Shown here piece after piece: positions 44,409-54,860 of a stretch of DNA of 64,000 nt. Position 1 is the stretch's first letter. Every line of letters starts with the position of its first letter. Source of the DNA: Dyadobacter bucti (GTDB taxonomy: Bacteria; Bacteroidota; Bacteroidia; Cytophagales; Spirosomataceae); the NCBI RefSeq assembly GCF_005869225.1, contig NZ_SWFP01000001.1:806001-870000 (forward strand), in the 5' to 3' direction. The notes below the pieces were generated by a model, which did not search any database, was not told the DNA's origin, and worked only from the letters and a program-made list of their open reading frames with translations. The position numbers and the translations under genes were made by a program.

Positions 44409-45977
44409 CTATTTTACCCTACCTGCATTAATGCTTGCATCCAGCGAGGTATTGCTTTGAATTTCATTTTGAGGATAAGGGAACACCGTATAGTCAATAG
44501 CGTCCGAGTAGGTGGCCGCACTCCGCAAAGTAGGAACCACTTTTTCCTTGAATTTGGCGAGTGCGTTCGAGCCGTTCGTAGCACTTTTACCCCAGCGGAT
44601 CAGGTCGTCCCTTCTTCTGCCCTCCATAAAAAACTCCTTATTGCGCTCGTCGAAGATCTTGTCGCGCAGGCCCTCCTTCGTAGGATAGGAAGCCAGGGTA
44701 ATAGCCGGCAGGCTGCTTCGCGTACGGATCTGGTTGACCAGTGCGATACTTTCTGCGTTCGGGCCGTTGAGTTCGTTCAGTGCTTCGGCGCGCATCATCA
44801 GCACGTCTGCATAACGCAGGATGGTGACGTTATTGAAACCGGCATAATTGTAGTTGTTGACGTGCGGGTATTTCAGATTGTAAATAAACTGGGCCGCCAC
44901 CGTATCAGGAGCTGCTCCGCCGATGCCGCCATATTCTTTCGGCACGCTGATCACCTGCCCGTAAAGTGTTTTGAAGACGCCTGTCAATAATCCCCTGCGG
45001 TCATCGTCTTTGTCAAAAACCTTATAAAAATCAAGATGAATAGGAAAATTCCCCCAGCCTCGGTTCAGGTCCCACGGCGTGGAATTGATCCCGAAACTAT
45101 TGCTGTTAACCCCGTAAGCACCTGCTTCATTGGAGGATTTCAACACAAAAATAAACTCATTATCCGACCGGTTGGCCGTGTTGAAAAGCGATGCAATGCC
45201 TCCTTCGGCTTTGGTGCGAAGATCAAAGTTCGTGCCGATGATCTCCGTCGATTTGTCAACCGCTTTCTGCCATTCTCCACGCCGCATATATAACCGCATC
45301 AATAGCGCCTTGGCAGCGCCTTTGGTTGCGCGGGCCACTTCCGCAGGCGGATAAGAAGCAGGCAGGTTCTGCTCTGCAAATTGCAGGTCGGCGATCATGG
45401 CATCTTCTACCACGGCTTGCTCCGTCATTTGAGGGTTTTCATCGGCTTCTGTAAATTTCGAGGACGATTTGAGCAGCAGAGGTACATTTCCCCAGAGCGA
45501 AGTAGCATCATAATAACCCAATGCCCTTAAAAAACGCACTTCTCCCAGATTCTGGTTTTTCAATTGGTCTGTAGACGAATTCCCGACAAAATCCACATTG
45601 CTGATCAGCTCCTCTGCCTCGTTGGTCCGGGATATCAGCTTAAAAATGCTGATCCAGACATCATTCAGCACTGAATTGGATGCATCATAGGTCAATTGAT
45701 CGAGCTGACCGCCCTGGCGGGATGTAAGTGCTGTCGTCACCACATCGCCCGGATATTCGTACAGCCAGTACAGGTTTCCGGCATAGTAGCCGAAGCCTCC
45801 GTTGTCTTTCAGTGCCGCATAAGTCCCGCGCACAGCCTGTTCGGCATGCTCCGGCTTGGTCAGCACGTTTTCATCGTATACCGAGAAGGTCTCTTCTTCG
45901 AGGCCATTCTCGCAGGACATCACCAGTGACAGGCACATCAGCAGGGTCACGCTGGCAACTTGATATATTTTTTTCAT
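44409..45977 (-). CDS. SusD/RagB-family surface lipoprotein
   Basis: This 522-residue lipoprotein starts at the ATG at 45977; the open frame continues two codons to a TTG. The signal ends with VMSC, Cys22. Typical RagB/SusD features are ALKDNGGFGYYAGNLYWLYE early, the tetratricopeptide part (LGEVRFLRALGYYDATSLWG, VPLLLK, ATKGAAKALLMRLYMRRGEW) and RYADVLMMRAEALNELNGP with FDERNKEFFMEGRRRDDLIRW near the end. It binds glycans over the SusC channel encoded 24 bases upstream. The arylsulfotransferase gene follows after 13 bases. The final third resembles the SusD at 61098, as family members do. Confidence 0.95.
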   Translation of the reverse strand: MKKIYQVASVTLLMCLSLVMSCENGLEEETFSVYDENVLTKPEHAEQAVRGTYAALKDNGGFGYYAGNLYWLYEYPGDVVTTALTSRQGGQLDQLTYDASNSVLNDVWISIFKLISRTNEAEELISNVDFVGNSSTDQLKNQNLGEVRFLRALGYYDATSLWGNVPLLLKSSSKFTEADENPQMTEQAVVEDAMIADLQFAEQNLPASYPPAEVARATKGAAKALLMRLYMRRGEWQKAVDKSTEIIGTNFDLRTKAEGGIASLFNTANRSDNEFIFVLKSSNEAGAYGVNSNSFGINSTPWDLNRGWGNFPIHLDFYKVFDKDDDRRGLLTGVFKTLYGQVISVPKEYGGIGGAAPDTVAAQFIYNLKYPHVNNYNYAGFNNVTILRYADVLMMRAEALNELNGPNAESIALVNQIRTRSSLPAITLASYPTKEGLRDKIFDERNKEFFMEGRRRDDLIRWGKSATNGSNALAKFKEKVVPTLRSAATYSDAIDYTVFPYPQNEIQSNTSLDASINAGRVK

Positions 45978-46001
45978 TATCAACCGGATTATTTTTTTTG
46001 A

Positions 46002-49000
46002 TCAAAAGGTCAGTCTTCCACCTAGCAGCAACATGCGGTTTACGGGATAGGCATTGAAATCAATTCCTCTGGCCACGTTCCTGTTTTGCTGCGAATTGCT
46101 CACCAGGTTCCCGATTTCAGGATCCAGGCCCGAGTAGTTGGTGAATGTATAAAGGTTTTGCGCATTCACGTAAATATCAAACGCCTGTATCCCGATCGAT
46201 TTCAGAATCGACGCCGGAACCCTGTATGTAAGGGTCACATTTTTAAGGCGCACAAAATCAGAACTTTCCACGAAACGGGAGTTCACCCACCCGCCATGCG
46301 TATTTCCGTAAAAGCTCCGCGCCGGGATCGTTCCTTCGGGCGTTTCCGGGGACCAGGTATCGGTCAGCACGTCGTTCAGCACATTACCCTGCGTGATCGG
46401 GTTCAGCAAATCCACTTTCTGTACGTTTACCAGTTTACCGCCTGTTTGTCCTTGTAAAACCACGTCCAGGGCAAAATTCTTGAATGTAAAATTATTGGTA
46501 AAACCCAGGTTCACTTTCGGTACGCCGGTTCCCAGTACTTTCCGGTCGTCGGCATTGAGGATACCGTCACCATTCAGGTCCACAAATTTCGGGTCGCCCG
46601 CCTGTGCGTTGGGATGTGTGGTGGTCAGCGCAGGATCGTTTTCCTGGATGATACCGTCGTAAACATATCCGTAAATCGCGCCGATCGGTTCTCCTACGCG
46701 GATGATAAACGGACTTTCAAAATTGGCCCCGCCGTCCGGTTTGAAGCTGCCGACATAAATATCCGAATTATTGGCACCCAGCGATTTCACCTTGTTTTTG
46801 TTCACCGCAAATGAAACGGTACTGTTCCATTTGAAATCCTTGCCGGCCATATTCACAGTTTGCAAACCAAGTTCGAGACCCTTGTTTTCAACTTTCCCGG
46901 TATTTCCGAAGCGGGTTTCGAAACCGGTCGAAGGCGCAATGCTTCGATCGAGCAGCAGGTCATTGGTTTGTTTGTTATAATAATCAGCTTCCAGGATCAG
47001 CCTGTTTTTGAAAAAACCTACGTCGATCCCGAAATCCCAGGCGGCAGTTTCTTCCCATTTCAGATCAGGGTTCGAAATCCTCGTCACAGCAATACCGCTC
47101 ACGGTCGTAACACCGTCAAAAGTGTATTTGGTAGAATTGTCGGCCGCATAGGTCGCCAGCGAAATGCCGGAGCTGATCCGGTCGTTCCCGGTGATACCGT
47201 AGCTCACCCTTGCTTTACCCGACGATATAAAACCGAGGTCTTTCAGCGCATTTTCCTCGCTGAATTTCCATGCGAAAGCAGCCGATGGGAAATAACCCAG
47301 CTTATGGTTGCTGCCGAAAACCGACGAACCGTCGACCCGGTAAGTACCTGTAAAAAGGTATTTGTTGTTAAAATCATAGTCCACGCGTCCGAACCAGCTT
47401 TTGCGTTTCACGACATTCTTGCCTGAATAAGCACTGAATTGCTGGGCAGTGGCCAGGTTGTCGTAACCCAGGTCGTCGCTGCTGAAATTGGTCGCGGTAA
47501 GGCCCGTTTCCTGGTATGTATAATTCTGACTGTTATAGCCCGCGAGCAGTTTGACCGCATGTTCGCCCGATTTCAGATCGTAGGTCAGCGTCGGGTTCAC
47601 GATCAGGTCTTTTTCATTGGTCTCGGTTACGGTTGCAATACCTTTGGTAGCAATGGCATTCGGCACTGTCGAAGGTGCGAAATACCGGTACTTGCCGCTG
47701 GTGATGTCCGCACCGAAATCGCCCTGAAGCAACAACCCTTTGATGATCTCATATTTAAGGGAAAAATATCCGTTGGTACGGTAAGAAACATTTTCCCGGT
47801 TTTCGGCCTGTACAAAGTGCAGCGGGTTACGGGCGTCGCGCTGAGGCGGAATGCTCGGGTCAAAAGTGGAAGCCGGGTTGGCTTTCAGAACCTGTTTCAG
47901 GAAACCGTTGATCGTTGAAGGTGCCAGTGGCAGGTCATTTTGTACACCATAATTTCCGAAAACCCGGGCCGAAACCTTAAATTTATCATTGATAGCATGG
48001 TCCACATTCACCCTTCCCCCTACTCTTTTGTATTTGGAATGAACAATGATACCCTCCTGGCTCAGGTAATCGAAACTGGAAAAAACCGAAGTTTTATTGC
48101 TTCCACCCGTGAAATTCACGCTGTGGTTCTGAACTTTCGCAGTACGGAAAAGCTCGCCCTGCCAGTCGGTACCGATGAATCCTCTTTGCAAAGAATCCAG
48201 CCTTGACGGGCTGTAAGGTGCCAGGCTTCCGGTGAGTCCGGATAATTTGTTCAGCCGCACCGCATGGTCGTAAGGCCCGGTAAGATCGAAACGGTCTACC
48301 ACTTTTTGAATACCAAAATAACTGTGCAGCGAGAGCCTGCTTTCTTTGTTGATACCATTTTTGGTGGTGATCATAATTACGCCGTTTGCGCCACGAGCAC
48401 CATAAATGGCGGTAGAGGCCGCATCTTTCAATATCGTTACCGAAGCAATATCCTCCGGACTGAGCGAGTAACCCACCTGCGCGTTCACAGGAAAACCATC
48501 GATGACGTACAGCGGCTCGCTGTCCGCATTCAGCGAGTTGGTACCCCTGATCCGGATCGACAGTGCTGCTCCCGGTGTACCGTTGTTCTGGCTTACCTGC
48601 ACACCGGCCGCCCGGCCCTGCAGTAAATTCGCCATCGAAAGGGACGCTTTGTTCAGGTTCTCCGAATTCAGCGTTACCGCCGAGCCGGTGAAATTGCTCT
48701 TGTTTTTGCTTCCGTAACCCACCACCATCACTTCGTCCAGCGCAGCAATGTCAGCTTCCATCACAATATCCACTCTGGATTTTCCGCCTACGGGTATCTC
48801 CATAGGAACATATCCGATCATGCGTACGACCAGTATGGCGTTGTCTTCCACCTGCAGGCTGAACTTCCCGGCGGCGTCGCTGCTGCCTCCATTCTGCGTC
48901 CCTTTTTCCTGTATAGAAGCACCCGGCAGCAATTCGCCTTCCTTGGAAGTAATGGTACCCGTGACCATTATTTTTTGAACCGGCTTGTTCAAATTCACAT

Positions 49001-49094
49001 AGGGCGCGCGGGCAGATACCGGCAGCCAGCCGCCGGCCATGATCGCGGCAAGCAGCAAAAAGCGTCTGAAATTCTTTGTAAATAGTAGCATCAT
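46002..49094 (-). CDS. SusC/RagA TonB-dependent transporter
   Basis: The product has 1030 residues from the ATG at 49094; a second ATG follows at once, and an upstream GTG is less likely. After the signal peptide (LPVSA) comes a carboxypeptidase-regulatory-like domain (MVTGTITSKEGELLPGASIQ). The SusC plug has LNKASLSMANLLQGRAAGVQ, TNSLNADSEPLYVIDGFPV and LKDAASTAIYGARGANGVIM. A barrel ends in MLLLGGRLTF. There is no STN domain, so control is by the HTCS encoded divergently at 49379 rather than by a sigma/FecR pair. The shared 284-base gap (49095-49378) must hold both promoters; I find no GTGCAC operator in it. Confidence 0.96.
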   Translation of the reverse strand: MMLLFTKNFRRFLLLAAIMAGGWLPVSARAPYVNLNKPVQKIMVTGTITSKEGELLPGASIQEKGTQNGGSSDAAGKFSLQVEDNAILVVRMIGYVPMEIPVGGKSRVDIVMEADIAALDEVMVVGYGSKNKSNFTGSAVTLNSENLNKASLSMANLLQGRAAGVQVSQNNGTPGAALSIRIRGTNSLNADSEPLYVIDGFPVNAQVGYSLSPEDIASVTILKDAASTAIYGARGANGVIMITTKNGINKESRLSLHSYFGIQKVVDRFDLTGPYDHAVRLNKLSGLTGSLAPYSPSRLDSLQRGFIGTDWQGELFRTAKVQNHSVNFTGGSNKTSVFSSFDYLSQEGIIVHSKYKRVGGRVNVDHAINDKFKVSARVFGNYGVQNDLPLAPSTINGFLKQVLKANPASTFDPSIPPQRDARNPLHFVQAENRENVSYRTNGYFSLKYEIIKGLLLQGDFGADITSGKYRYFAPSTVPNAIATKGIATVTETNEKDLIVNPTLTYDLKSGEHAVKLLAGYNSQNYTYQETGLTATNFSSDDLGYDNLATAQQFSAYSGKNVVKRKSWFGRVDYDFNNKYLFTGTYRVDGSSVFGSNHKLGYFPSAAFAWKFSEENALKDLGFISSGKARVSYGITGNDRISSGISLATYAADNSTKYTFDGVTTVSGIAVTRISNPDLKWEETAAWDFGIDVGFFKNRLILEADYYNKQTNDLLLDRSIAPSTGFETRFGNTGKVENKGLELGLQTVNMAGKDFKWNSTVSFAVNKNKVKSLGANNSDIYVGSFKPDGGANFESPFIIRVGEPIGAIYGYVYDGIIQENDPALTTTHPNAQAGDPKFVDLNGDGILNADDRKVLGTGVPKVNLGFTNNFTFKNFALDVVLQGQTGGKLVNVQKVDLLNPITQGNVLNDVLTDTWSPETPEGTIPARSFYGNTHGGWVNSRFVESSDFVRLKNVTLTYRVPASILKSIGIQAFDIYVNAQNLYTFTNYSGLDPEIGNLVSNSQQNRNVARGIDFNAYPVNRMLLLGGRLTF

Positions 49095-49378
49095 TTGATT
49101 CACTTAATGATCAGAAAGATTTGGTAAAAGGGTTTAGGAAACTAGTGGGCTTACCCGGAATTACGGCACCATTTTTGGTTCGATAAAATTACCCTACAGC
49201 CGTCCCATCCCTGTTCCAATAGTCCCGATTTGCAGTAAATCCGTCCCTGAAACGCCATTTTCGCCCATTAAAGCGAATATTTTTAATGTTATTCCTGAAA
49301 AGTCAGTTTAATAATTCACGAAAATCGTAGATTCAAGAATTAAAGACGGCGAAGCGAAGTGATCAGGAAATTCTGTAT

Positions 49379-52300
49379 ATGCGTATTGGTTTAGTAATCC
49401 TTTTGTGTTGTGCCCCCCTTCACCCCCTGTTTGCGCTTACCCAAAACATCAGGTTCAGTCAGATCGGTGTCAATGAAGGATTGTCACAGGGATCGGTCCG
49501 GTTTGTTTTTCAGGACAGCAAGGGGTTTATCTGGTTCGGGACCAAAGACGGCCTGAGCAAGTACGACGGCTATAAGGTGACCGTCTATAAAAAGGAGATC
49601 AAAAACAGCAACAGTTTAAGCTCAAACGATATCAAATGCATTTCCGAAGACCGGGAAGGCAAGCTCTGGATCGCCACCTGGGAAGGCGGGGTGAATGTGT
49701 TTGATCCCAAACTCCAGCGATTCACCAATTACCGGAAAGGCAGCCCCGGCCCGCTGCACCTGTCGAGCGATTATATCGAATGCATTTTTGTGGATAGCGA
49801 CAACAACGTATGGGTCGGGACCGCTGCCGACGGCCTCGATTATTTCGACCGCAAACAAAACCGTTTCATACATTTTTCACACGACCGCGTCAATTCCCGC
49901 AGCCTCACCGACAACGGCATTTCCACCATTTATGAGGATAGCGAAAAAAATATCTGGATAGGAACCGTCAACGGACTGAACCGTTTTGATAAAAAGACTA
50001 AATCCTTCGGACGTTACAGCCACGGCCCAGGCACCGGAAAACCTGGATTTTACAATAGCATCAAGTTTATTTTCGAAGACAGCCGCAAAAACCTCTGGCT
50101 GGGCAGCTATGGCGGCGGCCTCAACCTCCTCGACCGGAAATCGGGCTCCTGGGTTTCATTTAAAAACAATGAACTGGGCAATGTTTCATTGATGTCCATG
50201 GCCGAGGACGACCACGGTATACTCTGGATCGGTACGGAAAATAACGGGCTGGTGCGGTACAATCCGCTGGACGAAAGCTTCAAAAGGTTTTGGGCCAATG
50301 AAAATGACAAAACCGGCATCAGCAGCAACACCATCAATTCGGTACTGAAGGATGCAGACGGGAATATATGGCTGGGCACGCAAAACGGCGGGGCTAATCT
50401 GCTCACGCCGGGGGCCGATAAGTTTAACCACTACCGGCACCAGCAAGGCGTGAACAGCCTGAGCCATAACATTGTCAATGTGATTTTTGAAGATTCCGAT
50501 AACATGCTCTGGATCGGCACCGACGGCGGCGGCCTCGACCGTTTTGACCGTAACAAACAGCATTTTACGAACTACCGTAACCAGAAAAACAATGCCGCTT
50601 CCATTTCCGGGGATTATGTGCTGGCCATTGCCGAGGACGAAAAACACAACCTCTGGCTGGGGACGTGGGGCAAAGGGCTTACGGTTTTCAACCCCGCAGA
50701 AAACCGGTACCGGCATTTCCGCAATAACCCCGCCGACCCGCGCAGTGTGAACAGCAATTACGCCTTCGCGATCTTCCGCGACAGCCGCAACCGTCTCTGG
50801 GTAGGTACCTACGGTGAGGGCCTGGATTTGTACGACCCCGCAACCGATTCTTTTACGCACACCCTCAATGACCCGAAAAACCCGGCGAGCCTGAGCAGCA
50901 ATTATATCCTCAATATCAGGGAGGCCAGGAACGGCAACCTGCTCATCGGCACGGAAGGCGGCGGCCTGAACATCATGGATGTCCAAACCGGAAAGTTCCG
51001 CACCTACAAGCATTCGGATGCAACCAACAGCCTCAGCAACAACGGTGTATCCTCGGTATGGGAAGACAAAAAAGGAAATATCTGGATCGGGACCAATTAC
51101 GGCCTGAACATGCTCGACCCGAAAACCGGCCTGTTCCGGCATTGGTTTACAGAAAACGGCCTGCCCAATGATATCATCACGAGCCTGCAGCCCGACGGTG
51201 ACGGTAACCTGTGGATCAATACCACCAAGGGGATCTCCAAATACAATCTTGCAAAAGACACCTTCGAGAACTTCGGGATCGCCGACGGTCTTCAGGGAAA
51301 CGAGTTTAAAGACGCGCGCTGCCTGAGCCGCGACGGACGTATGTACCTGGGCGGCTATAATGGTTTCAATGAATTTTATCCCAAAGACACCCGCGCAAGC
51401 CTGGAAGAGCAATCCATTGTTTTCACAGGATTTCAGATCTTTAACAAAGAGGTCCCGGTAAGCCGTGAAGGTGCATTGAAGGAAAGCATCAATTCGGTGC
51501 GTGAAATCCTGCTTTCCTATGCCGAGTCCGTTATCACTTTCGAATTTGCCGCCCTGAATTTCACCAACCGGGACAAGATCCAGTATGCCTACATGCTCAA
51601 AGGTTTTGATCCGCAATGGAGCCGGATCGGTTCCAAAAATAACGTCACTTACACCAATCTCGACCCCGGCGACTATACGCTGCGCGTAAAAACAGTTTCA
51701 GATAAAGGGAACCTCTCCGAAAAAGAGGCGAGCATTAAAATCACAGTGCTGCCGCCCTACTGGAAAACCTGGTGGTTCCGGCTGCTTGTGGTATTGCTCG
51801 TGGCGGGTATTATCCTGTTCATATTTTACCAGCGCATCAATTCGGTGAAAGAGCAAAACCGGCAGCTCGAAGAGGTGGTGGCCCGAAGAACGCACGAGCT
51901 CAAAGAAGCCAATCATGACCTGGAAATCAGTAACCGTACCAAGGACCGTTTTTTCTCCATCCTTGCCCACGACCTCAAAAATCCGATCGCCGCATTGTCG
52001 GGGATCTCGGATCTGCTGAAAGCGAAATTCCCGACTTTGAGCAGTGATGAAGTGTATGGCTATATCAGCGATATCAACAAAAGCTCCAATTCGGTCCAGG
52101 ATTTGCTCATGAACCTGCTCGACTGGGCCAGAACGCAAAGCCAGAACATTGCCTACACCCCGGAAAATATCAGTATTGAAGAGCTGCTGATCAAAAACCA
52201 GTCGCTGATGGAGCAGCAGCTGAAACGTAAGAACATCCGTTTTTTACTATCGTCCGATCCGTCGCATTCGATTTATGCAGATCCGCAAATGGTCGACACG

Positions 52301-53500
52301 ATTATCCGTAACCTGCTCAGCAACAGCATTAAATTCACCCCGACCGAGGGCGAGATAAGCGTAAGCTCACGGGAAGAAGGAAATATGATTGCGATTGAGA
52401 TCAGCGACACCGGCATTGGGATGACAACTGAACAAGCTGACAGTCTGTACGATATCAAAAACCAGCGGATCGCGAATGGTACAGAAGGTGAAACAGGCAC
52501 GGGACTGGGACTTGTGATCGTCAAGGAATTTATGGATGCCAACAACGGTACGGTCGAAGTGGCAAGTACGCCTTCAAGAGGTACTACTTTCACAATATCC
52601 TTGCCCAGATCAAGGGCGGCGGAGATTAAACGAACGCACATGCAAATCGGATCAACCGAAAACAAAATTAACACCAGCCAATCCGAACCGTTTTCAGAAG
52701 AAAAGCTGGCCGTCCTGAAAGGTAAAAAGATCCTGATCATTGACGACAATCCGGAAATAAGGGGTTTTCTGAGGCTTCTGCTATCGGGCACGTTCAAGGT
52801 CTTCGAAGCCAGAAATGGAGCAGAAGGCGTCGAAATTGCCTCTGTTTCCCAGCCCGATGTCATCATTTCGGATATGATTATGCCTGTCATGAACGGACTG
52901 GAATTCTGCGCGATCATCAAAAATGAGCCGCGTACCAACCATATCCCTGTGATCCTGCTCACGAGCCAGGCCAACGAGTCCAGCCAGCTTTCAGGCTATG
53001 AAGCCGGAGCCGACAGCTACCTCATGAAGCCGATCCGGCAGCATTTACTGTTCCAGGTGATCTACAATTTTATCCGTAACCAGGAAACCATACGACAAAA
53101 ATTTGAGCAGTCAGAAGACATTTACCCCCCGGACCTGGAACACAACAAGCCGGACAAGGAATTTCTCGACAGCATTATCGCTTTCATCGAAGAAAATCTG
53201 ACCGATCCAGATCTGGACCATAAAAAAATCAGCGAACTCACAAACCTGAGCCGCACAGTACTTTATGCTAAATTCAAATCCCTCACAGGTCAGGGCGTCC
53301 ATGACTTTATCAAGTCGGTCCGGCTCAAAAAAGGCCTCAAACTCTTACAGGAAGGCCGACTGAACGTAAACCAGATCGCCTTTGAAGTGGGCTTTAACAC
53401 ACCCTCCTATTTTTCCAAGAGTTTTATCAAACAATATGGCGTCTCACCCTCGGAGTATGTGGCGAAGCTGAAAAGCAAGACTGCAAATGCACAGGCCTGA
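49379..53500 (+). CDS. Hybrid two-component system (HTCS) sensor-regulator
   Basis: This 1373-residue protein spans the inner membrane. A signal peptide (LFAL) leads into fourteen Reg_prop repeats (xWxGTxxGG type at about 51, 97, 145, 193, 239, 282, 330, 377, 425, 473, 521, 568, 611, 655), making two seven-bladed periplasmic propellers. Then come a Y_Y_Y domain (about 710-790), one transmembrane helix (RLLVVLLVAGIILFIFY, 801-817), HisKA with His864 (LAHDLKNP), HATPase (about 960-1078), a receiver with Asp1165 (ISDMIMPVMNG) and an AraC-type DNA-binding domain (about 1265-1365). HTCS proteins sense oligosaccharides in the periplasm and activate adjacent polysaccharide loci. It is divergent from susC at 49094, its most likely target. 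Confidence 0.96.
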   Translation: MRIGLVILLCCAPLHPLFALTQNIRFSQIGVNEGLSQGSVRFVFQDSKGFIWFGTKDGLSKYDGYKVTVYKKEIKNSNSLSSNDIKCISEDREGKLWIATWEGGVNVFDPKLQRFTNYRKGSPGPLHLSSDYIECIFVDSDNNVWVGTAADGLDYFDRKQNRFIHFSHDRVNSRSLTDNGISTIYEDSEKNIWIGTVNGLNRFDKKTKSFGRYSHGPGTGKPGFYNSIKFIFEDSRKNLWLGSYGGGLNLLDRKSGSWVSFKNNELGNVSLMSMAEDDHGILWIGTENNGLVRYNPLDESFKRFWANENDKTGISSNTINSVLKDADGNIWLGTQNGGANLLTPGADKFNHYRHQQGVNSLSHNIVNVIFEDSDNMLWIGTDGGGLDRFDRNKQHFTNYRNQKNNAASISGDYVLAIAEDEKHNLWLGTWGKGLTVFNPAENRYRHFRNNPADPRSVNSNYAFAIFRDSRNRLWVGTYGEGLDLYDPATDSFTHTLNDPKNPASLSSNYILNIREARNGNLLIGTEGGGLNIMDVQTGKFRTYKHSDATNSLSNNGVSSVWEDKKGNIWIGTNYGLNMLDPKTGLFRHWFTENGLPNDIITSLQPDGDGNLWINTTKGISKYNLAKDTFENFGIADGLQGNEFKDARCLSRDGRMYLGGYNGFNEFYPKDTRASLEEQSIVFTGFQIFNKEVPVSREGALKESINSVREILLSYAESVITFEFAALNFTNRDKIQYAYMLKGFDPQWSRIGSKNNVTYTNLDPGDYTLRVKTVSDKGNLSEKEASIKITVLPPYWKTWWFRLLVVLLVAGIILFIFYQRINSVKEQNRQLEEVVARRTHELKEANHDLEISNRTKDRFFSILAHDLKNPIAALSGISDLLKAKFPTLSSDEVYGYISDINKSSNSVQDLLMNLLDWARTQSQNIAYTPENISIEELLIKNQSLMEQQLKRKNIRFLLSSDPSHSIYADPQMVDTIIRNLLSNSIKFTPTEGEISVSSREEGNMIAIEISDTGIGMTTEQADSLYDIKNQRIANGTEGETGTGLGLVIVKEFMDANNGTVEVASTPSRGTTFTISLPRSRAAEIKRTHMQIGSTENKINTSQSEPFSEEKLAVLKGKKILIIDDNPEIRGFLRLLLSGTFKVFEARNGAEGVEIASVSQPDVIISDMIMPVMNGLEFCAIIKNEPRTNHIPVILLTSQANESSQLSGYEAGADSYLMKPIRQHLLFQVIYNFIRNQETIRQKFEQSEDIYPPDLEHNKPDKEFLDSIIAFIEENLTDPDLDHKKISELTNLSRTVLYAKFKSLTGQGVHDFIKSVRLKKGLKLLQEGRLNVNQIAFEVGFNTPSYFSKSFIKQYGVSPSEYVAKLKSKTANAQA

Positions 53501-53643
53501 GCAGGCAAAAGCGTTACTTTTCCGATATGATCTTGGATTTCTCCGGATATATTTGTGATATCCTGGCATGTAGCTGCTCTTTTTTTACAGTATTAACCGG
53601 CATGCAGATGCTTTGAAAAATTATCAAACGCATTATACTGCAA

Positions 53644-54738
53644 ATGGAGAATAAGACAATCCGCATCAAAGACATAGCCCTGAAAGCCAAAGTATCTACG
53701 GGTACCGTCGATCGAGTGATCCACAACAGGGGAAAAGTGGCGGAGAAAGTGAGGCTCCGCATCCAGAAGATCATCGATGAGTCCAACTACGAGCCTAATC
53801 TGATGGCGCGCGCACTGGGTTCCAAAAAACAATACCGCTTCGCAGCGCTGATCCCCGACCCTGAAATCGACTCGTACTGGCAGGGACCGAAAGATGGCAT
53901 TGAGCTGTCGGTTAAGGAATTGAAACAATATGGCGTATCCGTAGAGCAGTTTATATTCAATCCTTTTGATGTAAAATCCTTTACCGAGAAAGCCGCAGAA
54001 CTAACCGGATCAACACCGGACGGGATCTTTTTGTCACCGATCTTTTACCATGAAATACTGCCGTTTTTCGAGAAATGGAAAAAAGCAGACATTCCGTTTG
54101 TGCTTTTCAACACCGAAATCGAGGATTTTGGCTTGCTGAGCTATATCGGGCAGGACTCTTACCAGAGCGGGAAACTGGCCGGAAAGCTTATGCATTACGG
54201 GCAGTCGGAGCCTTGCTCTGTGCTGGTGGTGCATATTGATGAAAAAACCAGCAATGCGGCACACCTTGTAAAAAAAGAAACAGGGCTGCGCGACTATTTC
54301 GGGCAGGCTGACCCGCAAGGCCAGTACCATATCAGTACCATCGAACTGGACCGTTCAGATCCGGATGACTTTAGAAATCAGCTGGATCGTGTACTGGAAA
54401 CTACGCCCGACCTGAAACATATCTTCGTCACGACTTCCAAAGCACACCATGTTGCCGCATTTCTGGAAGAGCGGCACGCCGGTCACATAAAAATTATCGG
54501 CTACGACCTTCTTGCCGAAAACCTCCATTACCTGAAGAAAGGAACGATCGGTTTCCTGATCAACCAAAATCCAAAGCGGCAGGGTTATCTGGGCATCAAA
54601 CAGCTGGCAAATTTCCTTGTATTCAAGAAAAAAGTACCCCGGCTTAAATTTCTTTCGCTGGACATCGTCACCCAGGAGAACCTGAGCTACTATCTGGAGG
54701 AAGAACAAGCAACCGCAACAGAAGAATCGGTTGCTTAG
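53644..54738 (+). CDS. LacI-family transcriptional regulator (second copy)
   Basis: This 364-residue regulator has the helix-turn-helix IKDIALKAKVSTGTVDRVIH and then NYEPNLMARALGSKKQ. The sensor domain reads RFAALIPDPEIDSYWQGPKDGIELS, TPDGIFLSPIFYHE, FVLFNTEIEDFGLLSYIGQDSYQSGKLAGKLM and IKIIGYDLLAENLHYLKKGTIGFLINQNPKRQGY. Its recognition helix (GTVDRVIHNR) is identical to that of the copy at 39093, and the sensor has the same layout, so the two are paralogues. Operators of the same family stand before the next two transcription units (54821 and 57935). It probably controls the GH123-like gene and the SusC/SusD/arylsulfotransferase genes that follow. Confidence 0.93.
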   Translation: MENKTIRIKDIALKAKVSTGTVDRVIHNRGKVAEKVRLRIQKIIDESNYEPNLMARALGSKKQYRFAALIPDPEIDSYWQGPKDGIELSVKELKQYGVSVEQFIFNPFDVKSFTEKAAELTGSTPDGIFLSPIFYHEILPFFEKWKKADIPFVLFNTEIEDFGLLSYIGQDSYQSGKLAGKLMHYGQSEPCSVLVVHIDEKTSNAAHLVKKETGLRDYFGQADPQGQYHISTIELDRSDPDDFRNQLDRVLETTPDLKHIFVTTSKAHHVAAFLEERHAGHIKIIGYDLLAENLHYLKKGTIGFLINQNPKRQGYLGIKQLANFLVFKKKVPRLKFLSLDIVTQENLSYYLEEEQATATEESVA

Positions 54739-54820
54739 TGCCTGTTCCAATTTGTATTTCTTTATTTCAAAATTGAATATTCCGTATTTTTAACTAATAA
54801 TAGATTAAAATTTGGTTAAA

Positions 54821-54836
54821 GTGTGCACGTACACAC
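54821..54836. promoter_or_regulatory. LacI-type operator before the GH123-like gene
   Basis: GTGTGCACGTACACAC is a dyad with a single mismatch pair and central CG. It lies 24 bases before the start at 54861. The 12-base core GTGCACGTACAC differs by one base from the palindrome at 36868 and is the reverse complement of the 39051 core. Confidence 0.8.
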
Positions 54837-54860
54837 CTCAAATTTGGTAGGTTTGTCCGT

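Noticed and set aside
50186..51616. A 476-codon open frame on the minus strand inside the HTCS gene
   Set aside because: It mirrors the repeated Reg_prop blades of the real gene; the HTCS frame has full domain structure and the antisense frame has none.
54848..54855. TAGGTTTG as -7 promoter box before the GH123-like gene
   Set aside because: It lies only five bases before the start codon and no TTTG stands at the right distance upstream, so a usable promoter is unlikely here.
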